Shown here: piece after piece, positions 32,576-40,569 of the stretch
Position numbering within the stretch: the stretch's first letter is position 1
How the letters are laid out: every line of letters begins with the position of its first letter
Assembly: GCA_018396865.1 (NCBI GenBank)
Contig: JAGTRB010000014.1
Coordinates: 1-54,863 of the forward strand
Reading direction: 5' to 3'
Source: Candidatus Bathyarchaeota archaeon
Lineage (GTDB): Archaea > Thermoproteota > Bathyarchaeia > TCS64
DNA: 54,863 nt
Made by a program: the position numbers and the translations under genes
Notes under the pieces: generated by a model
What the model was told of the DNA's origin: nothing
What the model saw: the letters and a program-made list of their open reading frames with translations, nothing else
Databases searched by the model: none

Positions 32576-33106
32576 CTATGTAAGGGCCCTTACTAGCTCT
32601 TCAGAGGAGACTAACTTGGCCCCGTAGATTCTCTCCATATATCTTAGGGCTGCCTCCTGCTCGTCTTGGGTGGGGGCCTCAACGCAGTCGCGAGGGATTA
32701 CAACTCTATATCCGCGGAAGAAGGCGTCTGCCGCAGTGTGCTGGATACAGATGTTCGTGACCAGCCCCGTGAGGATGACCGTGTCCACGCCAAGCTCTCT
32801 GAGGAGGGGGTCTAGGCCTGTGGCGTAGAAGGCGCTATAACGCCTCTTCTTAAGGTTATAGTCTCCGGCCTCTGGCCTCAGCTCCTCGATTATCTCAGCC
32901 CCCCAGGATCCCTCCAGGGCATGGCTGGGCCATAGCTCGAACTCTCTGTCGATCCCGGGGAGGTGGGCATCAGAGACATAGATCACCGGGATCCTAACCT
33001 CCCGAGCCCTCCTCAGGAGCTCCCTCAGGGGGGCTATTATCCTCAAAGCCCTCTCGCCTCCAAGGGCTCCTGAGACGAAGTCATTAATCATGTCTATTAC
33101 AAGCAC
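32576..33106 (-). CDS. Isochorismatase-fold hydrolase, likely nicotinamidase
   Basis: 176 residues of the cysteine hydrolase fold. The catalytic Asp is in LVIDMINDFV, the Lys in NLKKRRYSAFYATGLDPLL, and the Cys in TGLVTNICIQHTAADAFFRG. HLPGIDREFELWPSHALEGS carries the metal-binding Asp-x-His-like region seen in nicotinamidases. The GTG at 33106 is the first usual start. Homologues often begin a few residues earlier, and an in-frame CTG lies four codons upstream right after GATGAGGG, so a CTG start is possible. With nicotinate phosphoribosyltransferase on the same strand, conversion of nicotinamide to nicotinate is the best role. Confidence 0.8.
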   Translation of the reverse strand: MLVIDMINDFVSGALGGERALRIIAPLRELLRRAREVRIPVIYVSDAHLPGIDREFELWPSHALEGSWGAEIIEELRPEAGDYNLKKRRYSAFYATGLDPLLRELGVDTVILTGLVTNICIQHTAADAFFRGYRVVIPRDCVEAPTQDEQEAALRYMERIYGAKLVSSEELVRALT

Positions 33107-33262
33107 GGAGGGTTTCAGCCCTCATCACCAAATCTTTGTGGCAACTTCTCAATTATAATATTTCCCGAGAGGATGGGCCACTATAAGCCCAAGCAGAGCC
33201 AGGTCCCTAGGCTAGGGGATAGAGATATTAGGCTACCATTGACCTCTATTTGATGATGACTT

Positions 33263-33514
33263 ATGTCTGGGGAGGAGTTACCTATCTCTGAAAAGCTCAA
33301 GGTGATAGATGCAGTTACCCTGTATAAGACGGAGAAGTGGTGGGCAGCCGTAGCCCTTGTGGACTCCTTCGGGAGGAGGCAGATAGCCCTGTACCTATGG
33401 CTCAAGAAGAACGGGAGATGGAGACGGAACCAGAAATATGTCATCCACAGCAAAGGAGAATGGTCACAGATTAAGGAGGCCGTAGAGAGATTCACCCCTC
33501 AACTCGTCATGTGA
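33263..33514 (+). CDS. Conserved small archaeal protein, PC4-like
   Basis: 83 residues. VTLYKTEKWWAAVALVDSFG, then RRQIALYLWLKKNGRWRRNQ and KYVIHSKGEWSQIKEAVERF, gives a run of beta strands followed by one C-terminal helix, rich in aromatic and basic residues. The layout resembles PC4-type single-stranded DNA-binding domains, and I recall similar proteins in Thaumarchaeota and Bathyarchaeota, but the assignment is by pattern. It stands alone. Confidence 0.65.
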   Translation: MSGEELPISEKLKVIDAVTLYKTEKWWAAVALVDSFGRRQIALYLWLKKNGRWRRNQKYVIHSKGEWSQIKEAVERFTPQLVM

Positions 33515-33540
33515 GCTGCGCATAGATGGACAATTAATTT

Positions 33541-33883
33541 TGGCTCGACGACATGGTCAACATCATCTCATCCTCCAAGGTGTATTTGCTGAGAAGGCAT
33601 CTAACTTACGAGCTAGGATGATGAGAAGTGTTTGGGGTGCCCGTCCTCGAAGGACCCGAGGGCTCCTACTTCTTCTGGAACCCCTGCGTATGCAAAGCTT
33701 ACAGCCAAGCGTCTGAAAAGCTGTATAAAAGTTGTTGAGAGTGTATTAAGGGTGTAAGTAGAGGTATTCGATATACCGCAGACCGCGGAGTATAAAAGGA
33801 GAGGTAAGTGGGATGCTAGAGACGGCTTAAACGGATTTATCAAGATCCTTGAGGAAGATAGAATTGGGCTTTCCTCTGAATAG
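33541..33883 (+). pseudogene. Possible decayed gene with frameshift and stop
   Basis: Two plus-strand frames have protein-like composition: one around 33541-33617 (MVNIISSSKVYLLRRHLTYE), then a second from about 33617 to 33883 ending VEVFDIPQTAEYKRRGKWDA, RDGLNGFIKILEEDRIGLSS. The second frame is cut by a TAA at 33755-33757. A frameshift plus one stop would join them into a protein of about 110 residues. Not recognised; it could also be chance. Confidence 0.35.
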
Positions 33884-33887
33884 GAAG

Positions 33888-34376
33888 CTACGAACTCTCC
33901 AAGCCTTTCGTCTCCGTGAGAAATGCTAAGGGCAGTTCTCTCAGTTCTTTTACTCTATTGAGCATCTCCTTCTCCGGTTTTAGGAAGAGAGCCTTTGCAT
34001 GGAGCTTTATTGCGGTGACTATCACATAGCAGTCTGATAGAGCTATTCTGAGCTTTTTCCTGAGTTCTCCGGCTTCAAGTGCTATTTCCGGTGTTACCTC
34101 CGCTATCTCAATTCTCACAGTAAGCCACTTGACGAAGTTCAGTGCCTCCTCGTTGGGATTCTCAATGCGAGCCAGCTCATAGAGCCTAGATGTAACGGGT
34201 ATGACTTCTGAGACCGTAATAGGTGTTATATATAGCTCCACGCTATTCTTCAGCGCGTCGTCAAGTAGCTTCTCAACGGTGCTCCTATAAGGTGAACTCC
34301 TCACAATATACTCTGCTAGAACCCCGGTGTCAACCACATACTTCTCTAAGGATTCTCCTAAACTTCTCCTCCTCAA
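33888..34376 (-). CDS. PIN-domain toxin (VapC-like)
   Basis: Up to 162 residues. PIN motifs: EKYVVDTGVLAEYIV (first Asp), PITVSEVIPVTSRLYELARI (Glu), IALSDCYVIVTAIKLHAKAL (central Asp) and FLKPEKEML. The start is uncertain. TTG at 34376 has GAGGAG about 6 nt upstream but overlaps the antitoxin by 47 nt; GTG at 34337, just before the first strand, overlaps it by 8 nt. Second PIN/AbrB module of the window. Confidence 0.83.
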   Translation of the reverse strand: MRRRSLGESLEKYVVDTGVLAEYIVRSSPYRSTVEKLLDDALKNSVELYITPITVSEVIPVTSRLYELARIENPNEEALNFVKWLTVRIEIAEVTPEIALEAGELRKKLRIALSDCYVIVTAIKLHAKALFLKPEKEMLNRVKELRELPLAFLTETKGLESS

Positions 34377-34575
34377 GTCTATTCTCCTCGCCTAGTATCT
34401 CCTCAACGATTTGGGGGTCTATATCGACGACCCTTGGCTTAAAAGACCTTATCACTATTTCCCCCTCCCTAGCCTCGACAGCCACCTCCCCCTCACCTAT
34501 ACCAGCAGCCATCCTAAGAGACTTCGGGAGTATCAGCACACCTTTATCCCTTATCTTCAGTATAACTTTGACCAC
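34330..34575 (-). CDS. AbrB-type antitoxin
   Basis: About 81 residues with the AbrB hairpin (VILKIRDKGVLILPKSLRMA, then AGIGEGEVAVEAREGEIVIR) and an acidic tail (EEILGEENRLEEEKFRRILR) that likely wraps the toxin. On the minus strand CTTTATAAT lies at about 34607-34615, so transcription should begin near 34582. That excludes the upstream TTG at 34605 and favours the GTG at 34575. It likely autoregulates the module. Confidence 0.8.
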   Translation of the reverse strand: MVKVILKIRDKGVLILPKSLRMAAGIGEGEVAVEAREGEIVIRSFKPRVVDIDPQIVEEILGEENRLEEEKFRRILREVCG

Positions 34576-34605
34576 ATTTTCACCAATGTCTTTATAGTTA
34601 ACCAA

Positions 34606-35232
34606 ATTATAAAGTTTAACTTTGTATTAGGCCGCAGTAGGCCTCCTGGGAGTAGTTTGACCTAAGACCTCCGCAGCCACACGGGTCCAGGAGTGGGAGA
34701 ACGAGAAAGGCATCATATTCACCAATACTGTGAAGGCTGCGAAGCGATTAAGGGGTCGCTCTCAAGAACCAACATGAATTGGGGGAGGTGGCCATCCTAG
34801 TCGGGAGGGGGGAATTTCGATGGAGTAGCAGGCCTTAGCCCTCCACCATTTCAGGGAGAGAGACATCCTATACTAATTAATTGGTATACGATACTCAGGG
34901 AGGATAGGAGCAGCTTTGGCGAAGGATCATCAGGCTCGGAAGGATAATCATACGTCACAGGATATTCATATCCAAAGGCGAGGATCACAAGACGAAGGAC
35001 ATACTATATGCTAAGCAGCCCCTAGGACGTAGAGAGCAGAGACAATGACGGTCTATATTCCAACTAGAAGAGACATCCCAATTTCAAGAAGAGTTTCACT
35101 CAACGACCGCAGAGAGCGTGGAGGAGGCCATTGGGCTTAAAAATCTGGACATAAAGCGGAAAACCTAGGATGGAAAGCTTTTTACGTCTAGGTGCTCCTC
35201 AGGCTTTTAAACTGCTTAGAAGAGGGAGGGTG
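34606..35232. other. Intergenic region, degraded sequence, promoter of the ribosomal islet
   Basis: No intact gene. Protein-like fragments occur on the plus strand (VQEWENEKGIIFTNTVKAAK near 34688-34750) but stop quickly, so decayed coding sequence is possible. Before uL13, GCTTAAAAAT at 35135-35144 and GCTTTTAAACT at 35203-35213 are candidate TATA boxes. The upstream neighbour usual for archaeal uL13, eL18, is not recognisable here. Confidence 0.4.
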
Positions 35233-35661
35233 ATGAGCGAGAGCCGCAGGGTCATCGACGCTGAGGGCCTCATACTGGGGAGGATGGCCAGCATCGTGGC
35301 GAAGAGGCTGCTTCAGGGAGAGAGGATAGAGATCGTCAACGCTGAGAGGGCCGTGATCTCTGGGAGGCGTCTGATGGTGATCGAGAATTGGAAGAGCCGT
35401 CTTAGGCTTGGGGGGGCTGGGAAGGGGCCGATCCACTACAGGAGGCCTAACATGATCCTGCGGAGGGTCGTCAGGGGCATGCTCCCATATAGGAGTGCTC
35501 ATGGGAGGGAGGCCTTCAAGAGGCTAAGGGTCCACTTGGGAGTCCCAAGGGAGCTTGAGAACGTTGAGAGGGAGAGCATCCCTGAGGCGCATGTTAGCAG
35601 GCTTAGGGGACGCTACGTCACCCTCGGAGAGGTCGCGGAGCAGATGGGGTGGAGGAGATAA
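35233..35661 (+). CDS. rpl13: Ribosomal protein uL13
   Basis: 142 residues. VIDAEGLILGRMASIVAKRL and NAERAVISGRRLMVIENWKS are typical of archaeal uL13, as is HYRRPNMILRRVVRGMLPYR. The ATG at 35233 follows GAGGGAGGG and matches the usual N-terminus; a longer frame from 35170 would add about 21 unusual residues. It is a large-subunit protein that binds 23S rRNA. It begins the islet uL13-uS9-eL13. Confidence 0.95.
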   Translation: MSESRRVIDAEGLILGRMASIVAKRLLQGERIEIVNAERAVISGRRLMVIENWKSRLRLGGAGKGPIHYRRPNMILRRVVRGMLPYRSAHGREAFKRLRVHLGVPRELENVERESIPEAHVSRLRGRYVTLGEVAEQMGWRR

Positions 35662-35706
35662 AAACCCAAACAGTTTTATTATGGATAGATTTTGGGGATT
35701 GAGGCG

Positions 35707-36111
35707 ATGACCAAGATGTTGCTATCAACCGGGAAGAGGAAGACCTCTATTGCAAGGGTTCTAATAAGGGAGGGGACTGGAAAGGTGAGGGTTAACGATA
35801 TACCCATCCAGCTCTACCAGCCCTGGATAGCTAGGGAGAAGATAATGGAGCCCTTATACCTAGCCGGAGAAGGGGTTACAAGCAGGATAGACATAGATGC
35901 GAAGGTGGAGGGGGGAGGATTCATGAGCCGGGCGGAGGCCGTGAGGATGGGCATAGCTAGGGGACTGGTCAAATGGACGAAGAGCGAGATCCTGAGAGAT
36001 ACATACCTAAAGTACGATAGGAGCATGCTGGCGGGAGACAGCCGAAGGACCGAGCCGAAGAAGTTCGGGGGGCCCAGCGCCAGAACTAGAAAACAGAAAT
36101 CCTACAGATAG
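35707..36111 (+). CDS. rps9: Ribosomal protein uS9
   Basis: 134 residues. LLSTGKRKTSIARVLIREGT at the start, VEGGGFMSRAEAVRMGIARG in the centre and the C-terminal tail ARTRKQKSYR, which reaches the P-site tRNA, are diagnostic. ATG at 35707 is preferred over the TTG five codons upstream. It follows uL13 by 45 bp, as in most archaea. Confidence 0.95.
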   Translation: MTKMLLSTGKRKTSIARVLIREGTGKVRVNDIPIQLYQPWIAREKIMEPLYLAGEGVTSRIDIDAKVEGGGFMSRAEAVRMGIARGLVKWTKSEILRDTYLKYDRSMLAGDSRRTEPKKFGGPSARTRKQKSYR

Positions 36112-36146
36112 GCCAGTATGTGTAGGGGTGGCCACCCTTGGCTAGG

Positions 36147-36467
36147 ATGGTCACACCAATAGTTAAGAGGGGCTCCCTGATAAGGGAGGGAAGGGGATTT
36201 TCGATAGGAGAACTCGTGAAATTGGGCCTCAACGTAGGAGAGGCCCGCCACCTAGGCATCCCGGTCGACGAGAGGAGGAGCACCAGCTACGAGGAGAATG
36301 TGGAGAGGCTGAAGAGCTGGATAGCCGAAGCGGAGAAGACGGGCTTTAGGACCCCCGAACCAAGACAGAGCTCCAAGAGGAAGAGGGGGCGGGTCTACAG
36401 AGGCCTAACGAGCTCAGGGAAGGAGATGAGAGGCCTAAGGAAGAAGAGAGGTTTAGGGAAACAATAA
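36147..36467 (+). CDS. rpl13e: Ribosomal protein eL13
   Basis: About 106 residues. [20 protein letters not shown], then [20 protein letters not shown] and [20 protein letters not shown], match eL13, a protein found in Thermoproteota-type archaea and eukaryotes but not in Euryarchaeota. The tail is very basic ([22 protein letters not shown]). ATG at 36147 is 9 nt after a TTG that is also possible. In many archaea rpoN and rpoK follow uS9; here eL13 takes that place. Confidence 0.88.
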   Translation: MVTPIVKRGSLIREGRGFSIGELVKLGLNVGEARHLGIPVDERRSTSYEENVERLKSWIAEAEKTGFRTPEPRQSSKRKRGRVYRGLTSSGKEMRGLRKKRGLGKQ

Positions 36468-36596
36468 AGCCTCCCGCCTGGTTCGGGTAACCAACTCCCT
36501 ATTGATATGAGGAGAAAATCACTCAAGACGGCGAGTTCTCTAATCCTCCATCGATAAGTTAAAAACATAGTGTTGATTAAAGTTAAAGAGATAGAA

Positions 36597-37073
36597 ATGA
36601 GTGAGATTCTGGAGCTACCTAAAGAACTCTATGAGATCATTAAAAAGGAGGCGTATAAGATGGGGAAAACAGTAGAAGAAGTTATTCTGGATTCGGTATA
36701 TCCTTCTCTGGATCCCGAAGATAGAGAAAAGATCTACCTGAAGCTGTATGAGAATTACCTGCGAGAGGTGGAAAAACTCTACGAGAGGGAGGACCTTCCC
36801 CAGTCCGGTGAGAAGTGCTGGGGGGCCGTCACCGCTCTCCTCAACATTATAGCGGAGAGGAGGGGATGGAGGCATTACAGCCATACAGATTACACAGAAA
36901 TAATAGAGAAGCTATCCAACGAGACCAGAGAGCCTCTCGGAAGGCTTTTCGCTAGTGCGGAGAGACTCCACGCGAACTTCTATCATAACTTCCTAACCAA
37001 AATAAACTTTGAAGCTCATAGAGATGATGCTCTAGATCTAATAGAAAAATTAAAGAAGATATTGAATATATGA
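36597..37073 (+). CDS. PaREP1-like protein
   Basis: About 158 residues, all-helical. LELPKELYEIIKKEAYKMGK at the N-terminus may be a short DNA-binding-like helix-turn segment; LDPEDREKIYLKLYENYLRE, then SGEKCWGAVTALLNIIAERR and RLFASAERLHANFYHNFLTK, follow the PaREP1/HEPN-like pattern common in Thermoproteota, where these genes occur in many copies. Function unknown; HEPN-like helices suggest nucleotidyltransferase partners or RNase activity, but no such partner lies next to it. TTAAAAAC about 40 nt upstream may be its TATA box. Confidence 0.65.
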   Translation: MSEILELPKELYEIIKKEAYKMGKTVEEVILDSVYPSLDPEDREKIYLKLYENYLREVEKLYEREDLPQSGEKCWGAVTALLNIIAERRGWRHYSHTDYTEIIEKLSNETREPLGRLFASAERLHANFYHNFLTKINFEAHRDDALDLIEKLKKILNI

Positions 37074-37353
37074 ATCAATCACTAAAAATTATTTCACTTA
37101 CTTTAATCCTTAGTAAACGGTCGCCAAAATCATCTGTCCCAAAATCTTTAATAAATGGCCACATCTACAGACAATGCTTTAATATCTTTTTATTATAAGG
37201 AGATAAGAGTATTAGCTTAAATTTAGTATAAGCATATCATCTTTGTGTTCAAATAATCAAGGTTTTCGATGATAAAATTAGTTTTACGTTCCCACGTCGA
37301 TCATAGACAATTAAAAATGGATTAATGTGGACAAGAGGTAGATGGGGATCCTG

Positions 37354-38511
37354 CTACTTCAGCTTACCTAGAGCCTTCTCCATCCTGTCGAAGACCTCGT
37401 TTATTATCGTCCTGCTCGTGGCTATGCACATCCTGAGGTGGCCCTCTCCCTTGGATCCGAACTCCGATCCTGGGGAGAAGGCCAGCTTAGCCTCCTCTAG
37501 CATGTACTTGTGGAGTTGGCTGCTGCTCATCCCGTAGTTGAACCGCGGGAACATGAGGTAGGTTCCCTCCAGCTTCGGGCAGGTGACCCCGGGCAGCTCC
37601 TTAAACCTCCTCTCGCATAGATCCCTTATCATGTGTAGATGCCTCATCAGCCCCTCCCTGTACCAGTTAAGGTCCTTACTCAGCATAGCCGGGACTGCCG
37701 CCCTCGCAAGCGTTGAGGCCCCCCTCAGGACCCCCCGGGATATCTTTCTCAGGTCGTCGATGACATCTTTGGGGGCGCTGAGGTATCCGAGCTGGAGGCC
37801 CGCTACGCCATAGGCCTTGGAGAAGCCCCAGCTGGTTATGGTTAGGTCTGCTATCTCTGGGCTCAGGGAGGCCAGGGTTATGTGCTCCCTCCCGTCGAAG
37901 ACTATCTCCTCCCAGAGCTCGTCAACCATGACCATTATCCTCCTGTCAACGGCTATGTCTGCTATCCCCTTGAGCTCCTCCCTTGTCATGACCCTGCCGC
38001 ATGGATTATGGGGGTTGCAGACGAAGATCAGCTTTGTCCTCCTGGTCACAAGCTCCTTCAGTCTCTCTATATCGAACCTGTATCCCTCCTCCATCTCCAG
38101 GGGCCAGCGTACGGGTTTTGTGTAAGTCACATCAACTGCGGTGTAGAAGGGGTAGTACATCGGATCGGTGACTATAACCTCATCTCCTGGCTTGCAGGAG
38201 TATTGTAATGCTAGCCACATGGCCGGTAGAACCCCCTGGGTTATCATTATATTCTCGGCCTTAACATCAAGCCCGTTCCTCTTCCTAACCTTCTCGGCGA
38301 GAGCCTCCCTGGTCTTGGTGTCGTCGCCGTAGAATAGATCCTCGTCCTGCACAGCGTTTATCAGGGCCCTTTTTATCTCGGGCGCTATCGGAAAGTCTAG
38401 GTCTGCCAGCCACAGGGGGATGACATCGGGTGGGTACCTATGCCACTTGATGCCGGGAGCCGCAAGCATACCCTCAACAGTGGCCGAGTCGAAGAACTCT
38501 TCCCTGATCAT
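37354..38511 (-). CDS. PLP-dependent aminotransferase, MalY/PatB type
   Basis: 385 residues, fold type I. IPLWLADLDFPIAPEIKRAL matches MalY/PatB C-S lyases; MITQGVLPAMWLALQYSCKP, FVCNPHNPCGRVMTREELKG with the PLP-binding Asn, MVMVDELWEEIVFDG with Asp, ITSWGFSKAYGVAGLQLGYL with the PLP lysine, and GEGHLRMCIATSR with the carboxylate Arg. It could be a cystathionine beta-lyase or an aminotransferase. It stands alone. Confidence 0.87.
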   Translation of the reverse strand: MIREEFFDSATVEGMLAAPGIKWHRYPPDVIPLWLADLDFPIAPEIKRALINAVQDEDLFYGDDTKTREALAEKVRKRNGLDVKAENIMITQGVLPAMWLALQYSCKPGDEVIVTDPMYYPFYTAVDVTYTKPVRWPLEMEEGYRFDIERLKELVTRRTKLIFVCNPHNPCGRVMTREELKGIADIAVDRRIMVMVDELWEEIVFDGREHITLASLSPEIADLTITSWGFSKAYGVAGLQLGYLSAPKDVIDDLRKISRGVLRGASTLARAAVPAMLSKDLNWYREGLMRHLHMIRDLCERRFKELPGVTCPKLEGTYLMFPRFNYGMSSSQLHKYMLEEAKLAFSPGSEFGSKGEGHLRMCIATSRTIINEVFDRMEKALGKLK

Positions 38512-38802
38512 ATCTATATCACGTCGACCATTAGAGTTTATGGAGGCTATAAGCCTTTTCAGATATCACTCCACGCCCTCTATCAGCATTCTTGAGCGGG
38601 GAAGAAGCCCACGAACCTTGAGACTTTTCACCTGCTCCACTGATGAACAGATTTAGTAGAATTTCCAAATAATCTTGACAGAGTTTTGGAGAAGTCATTA
38701 CTATGATGGCATTTGAGGAGGGCGAGCATCAGGGTTTATTTGTATTCCTGCTAGAGGTGTGTTATACCTAATGGGGCTTGTGAATCTGTTTATTTGAGGC
38801 TT

Positions 38803-40569
38803 CTAGGTGAACCTTGAGAGGTTTGAGGCTAGGATCTCCTCATTGTTCGGGGTCTTCAGGAATATCGGGACATTCCTCTGCTTGGTCGCCCTGTAGGAGA
38901 CGAAGAGCCACTCGCCCGTCTCCAGCTCCGTCGTCTTGTCCAAGAGGTCATAGCTCAGGCTGAATGCGTCGGCTATTACCATCCTGTCGTAGAACCTTGG
39001 GAGGACGCTGACGAAGTAGCTGTGGAGCTGCTGCAACGCGTTCACGTTTAGGTGGGCGACCCTCTGGCTGCAGACCCAGCAGCTGGCCCTGTATTTCCTC
39101 CCCTGTCTTAGGAGGGCCTCAACCGACCTATTCGACTGCTCTGTGTAGTCTTCCCTCCTCGTCCTGTCGGGGATGAACTCCTGGGCCTCATCTATTACCG
39201 TTAGGACGGGCCTTCCAGTCCCTTGGGTCTTCTTCAGCCATAATAGATGGTCTACGAATCGGCTTACGGCCTCGCGGGCGGTCTCTGGCTCTGGGATGTA
39301 GACGATGACGAGGCCTGAGAGGGGGCCGTGGGAGACAGCTGAGGCGAGCCACTCGGGATTCCTGAACACGGTTCTCCTCTCCACCTCTTGGATCCTTTCC
39401 TCATTCAGGGCTCTGAGTATGGCCTGTATATCCTTAGAGGTGCTCGACATGGAGTGGATGGAGGTCGAGAAATCCGTTAGGATCCTTGAGAGTTCCGCCT
39501 TCGCCGCCGGGTCTCCGGCTATCTCCTCGAAGGTTGTATCCTCCTCGTATCCCCCCACCTCCATGAAGGCGTTGAGCTTGTTTAGGGCTATGTGGGCCTG
39601 GATGGACTCCCTCTCCCCCTTGTCAGCGATCCCCCCTATCAGCTTTAGGATCAGCCCAAGGTTAAGCGGTATCTCCTTCGGGGGCTGAGCCATAGATAGT
39701 CTCCTTATCCTCCCAGCCTCCAGCAGTTCCTCGACAGCTCTCTCTAGGTGGCTCCTCTCGAGGAGCTCCTCCAGAGTCTCGGGTATGGCTTGGGAGTCCA
39801 TTATCCTTCGTGACTCTCCTCTGAAGTCTTCGGTCGAGTAGGTGTAGGGTGCGAGGTCGAGGAGGTGTATCAGGTACTCCCCGGCGACATCGAAGATCAC
39901 GATAGCTATATCGGTTGACTCTCCCAGTACCCTCCTTATGAGGTAGGATGCCAGGTTGGACTTTCCACACCCTGTGAAGCCGAAGAAGCCGGTGTGATAG
40001 CGGACCAGCTCTCCGATGTCAACGGTGAGGGGTAGGTTGAAGCCCTTGAGAACTCCTACCTCTGCCCCTCCCTCTACGCAGAGGAACTCCCTGACGGTCT
40101 CCCTTGATAGGATGTGGGCCTCGCTTCCAACGAGGGGCGTGAGGTTGGAGCGTCTAAATGCTACGCCACCTTCTATGAGGTCCATCCTGTAGTCCGTGGG
40201 GACTGCCACCACGTCTATCCAGGTCTCCTCGCTCCCCTCCCAGCTCCTGTCTATGGTCTCCAGGAACTCCCTCCTTATCACCTTGGGTACCGCTATGTCG
40301 ACCCCCAGCATCTGGAAGTGCATGGGCCTGACATCCACGACCTCATATATTATATAGGTCTCCCCGTCCAATGTCGGCCTTCTCAGGCCTATGAAGCTCG
40401 GTTCGTGGAGCCTGTCCAGTACAGCTATGCTGAACCTGGCCTCGACTATGGCCACCCTGCTGGTTAATGTCACCTCACCCTCCCTTGTCCTTGAGGTCCT
40501 CGTGGTCACTCTGTGGGCCCTTAGCCTCGCTGAAAACTCCCCTTCCATGTCGTCGAATATCCTGTTCAT
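38803..40569 (-). CDS. HerA-like hexameric ATPase, enlarged
   Basis: 588 residues, longer than the usual HerA of about 500. An N-terminal beta-barrel (HAS-barrel-like, about 30-190) precedes the FtsK/HerA ATPase core: Walker A GFTGCGKS at 197-204, Walker B VLTVIDEAQEF at 455-465, and a RQGRKYRASCWVCSQR segment that fits the arginine region. A helical insert of roughly 200 residues (about 260-420) separates the Walker motifs. HerA translocates DNA and, with NurA, resects ends in recombination. The start overlaps the NurA stop (ATGA). No Mre11 or Rad50 gene is near. Confidence 0.88.
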   Translation of the reverse strand: MNRIFDDMEGEFSARLRAHRVTTRTSRTREGEVTLTSRVAIVEARFSIAVLDRLHEPSFIGLRRPTLDGETYIIYEVVDVRPMHFQMLGVDIAVPKVIRREFLETIDRSWEGSEETWIDVVAVPTDYRMDLIEGGVAFRRSNLTPLVGSEAHILSRETVREFLCVEGGAEVGVLKGFNLPLTVDIGELVRYHTGFFGFTGCGKSNLASYLIRRVLGESTDIAIVIFDVAGEYLIHLLDLAPYTYSTEDFRGESRRIMDSQAIPETLEELLERSHLERAVEELLEAGRIRRLSMAQPPKEIPLNLGLILKLIGGIADKGERESIQAHIALNKLNAFMEVGGYEEDTTFEEIAGDPAAKAELSRILTDFSTSIHSMSSTSKDIQAILRALNEERIQEVERRTVFRNPEWLASAVSHGPLSGLVIVYIPEPETAREAVSRFVDHLLWLKKTQGTGRPVLTVIDEAQEFIPDRTRREDYTEQSNRSVEALLRQGRKYRASCWVCSQRVAHLNVNALQQLHSYFVSVLPRFYDRMVIADAFSLSYDLLDKTTELETGEWLFVSYRATKQRNVPIFLKTPNNEEILASNLSRFT

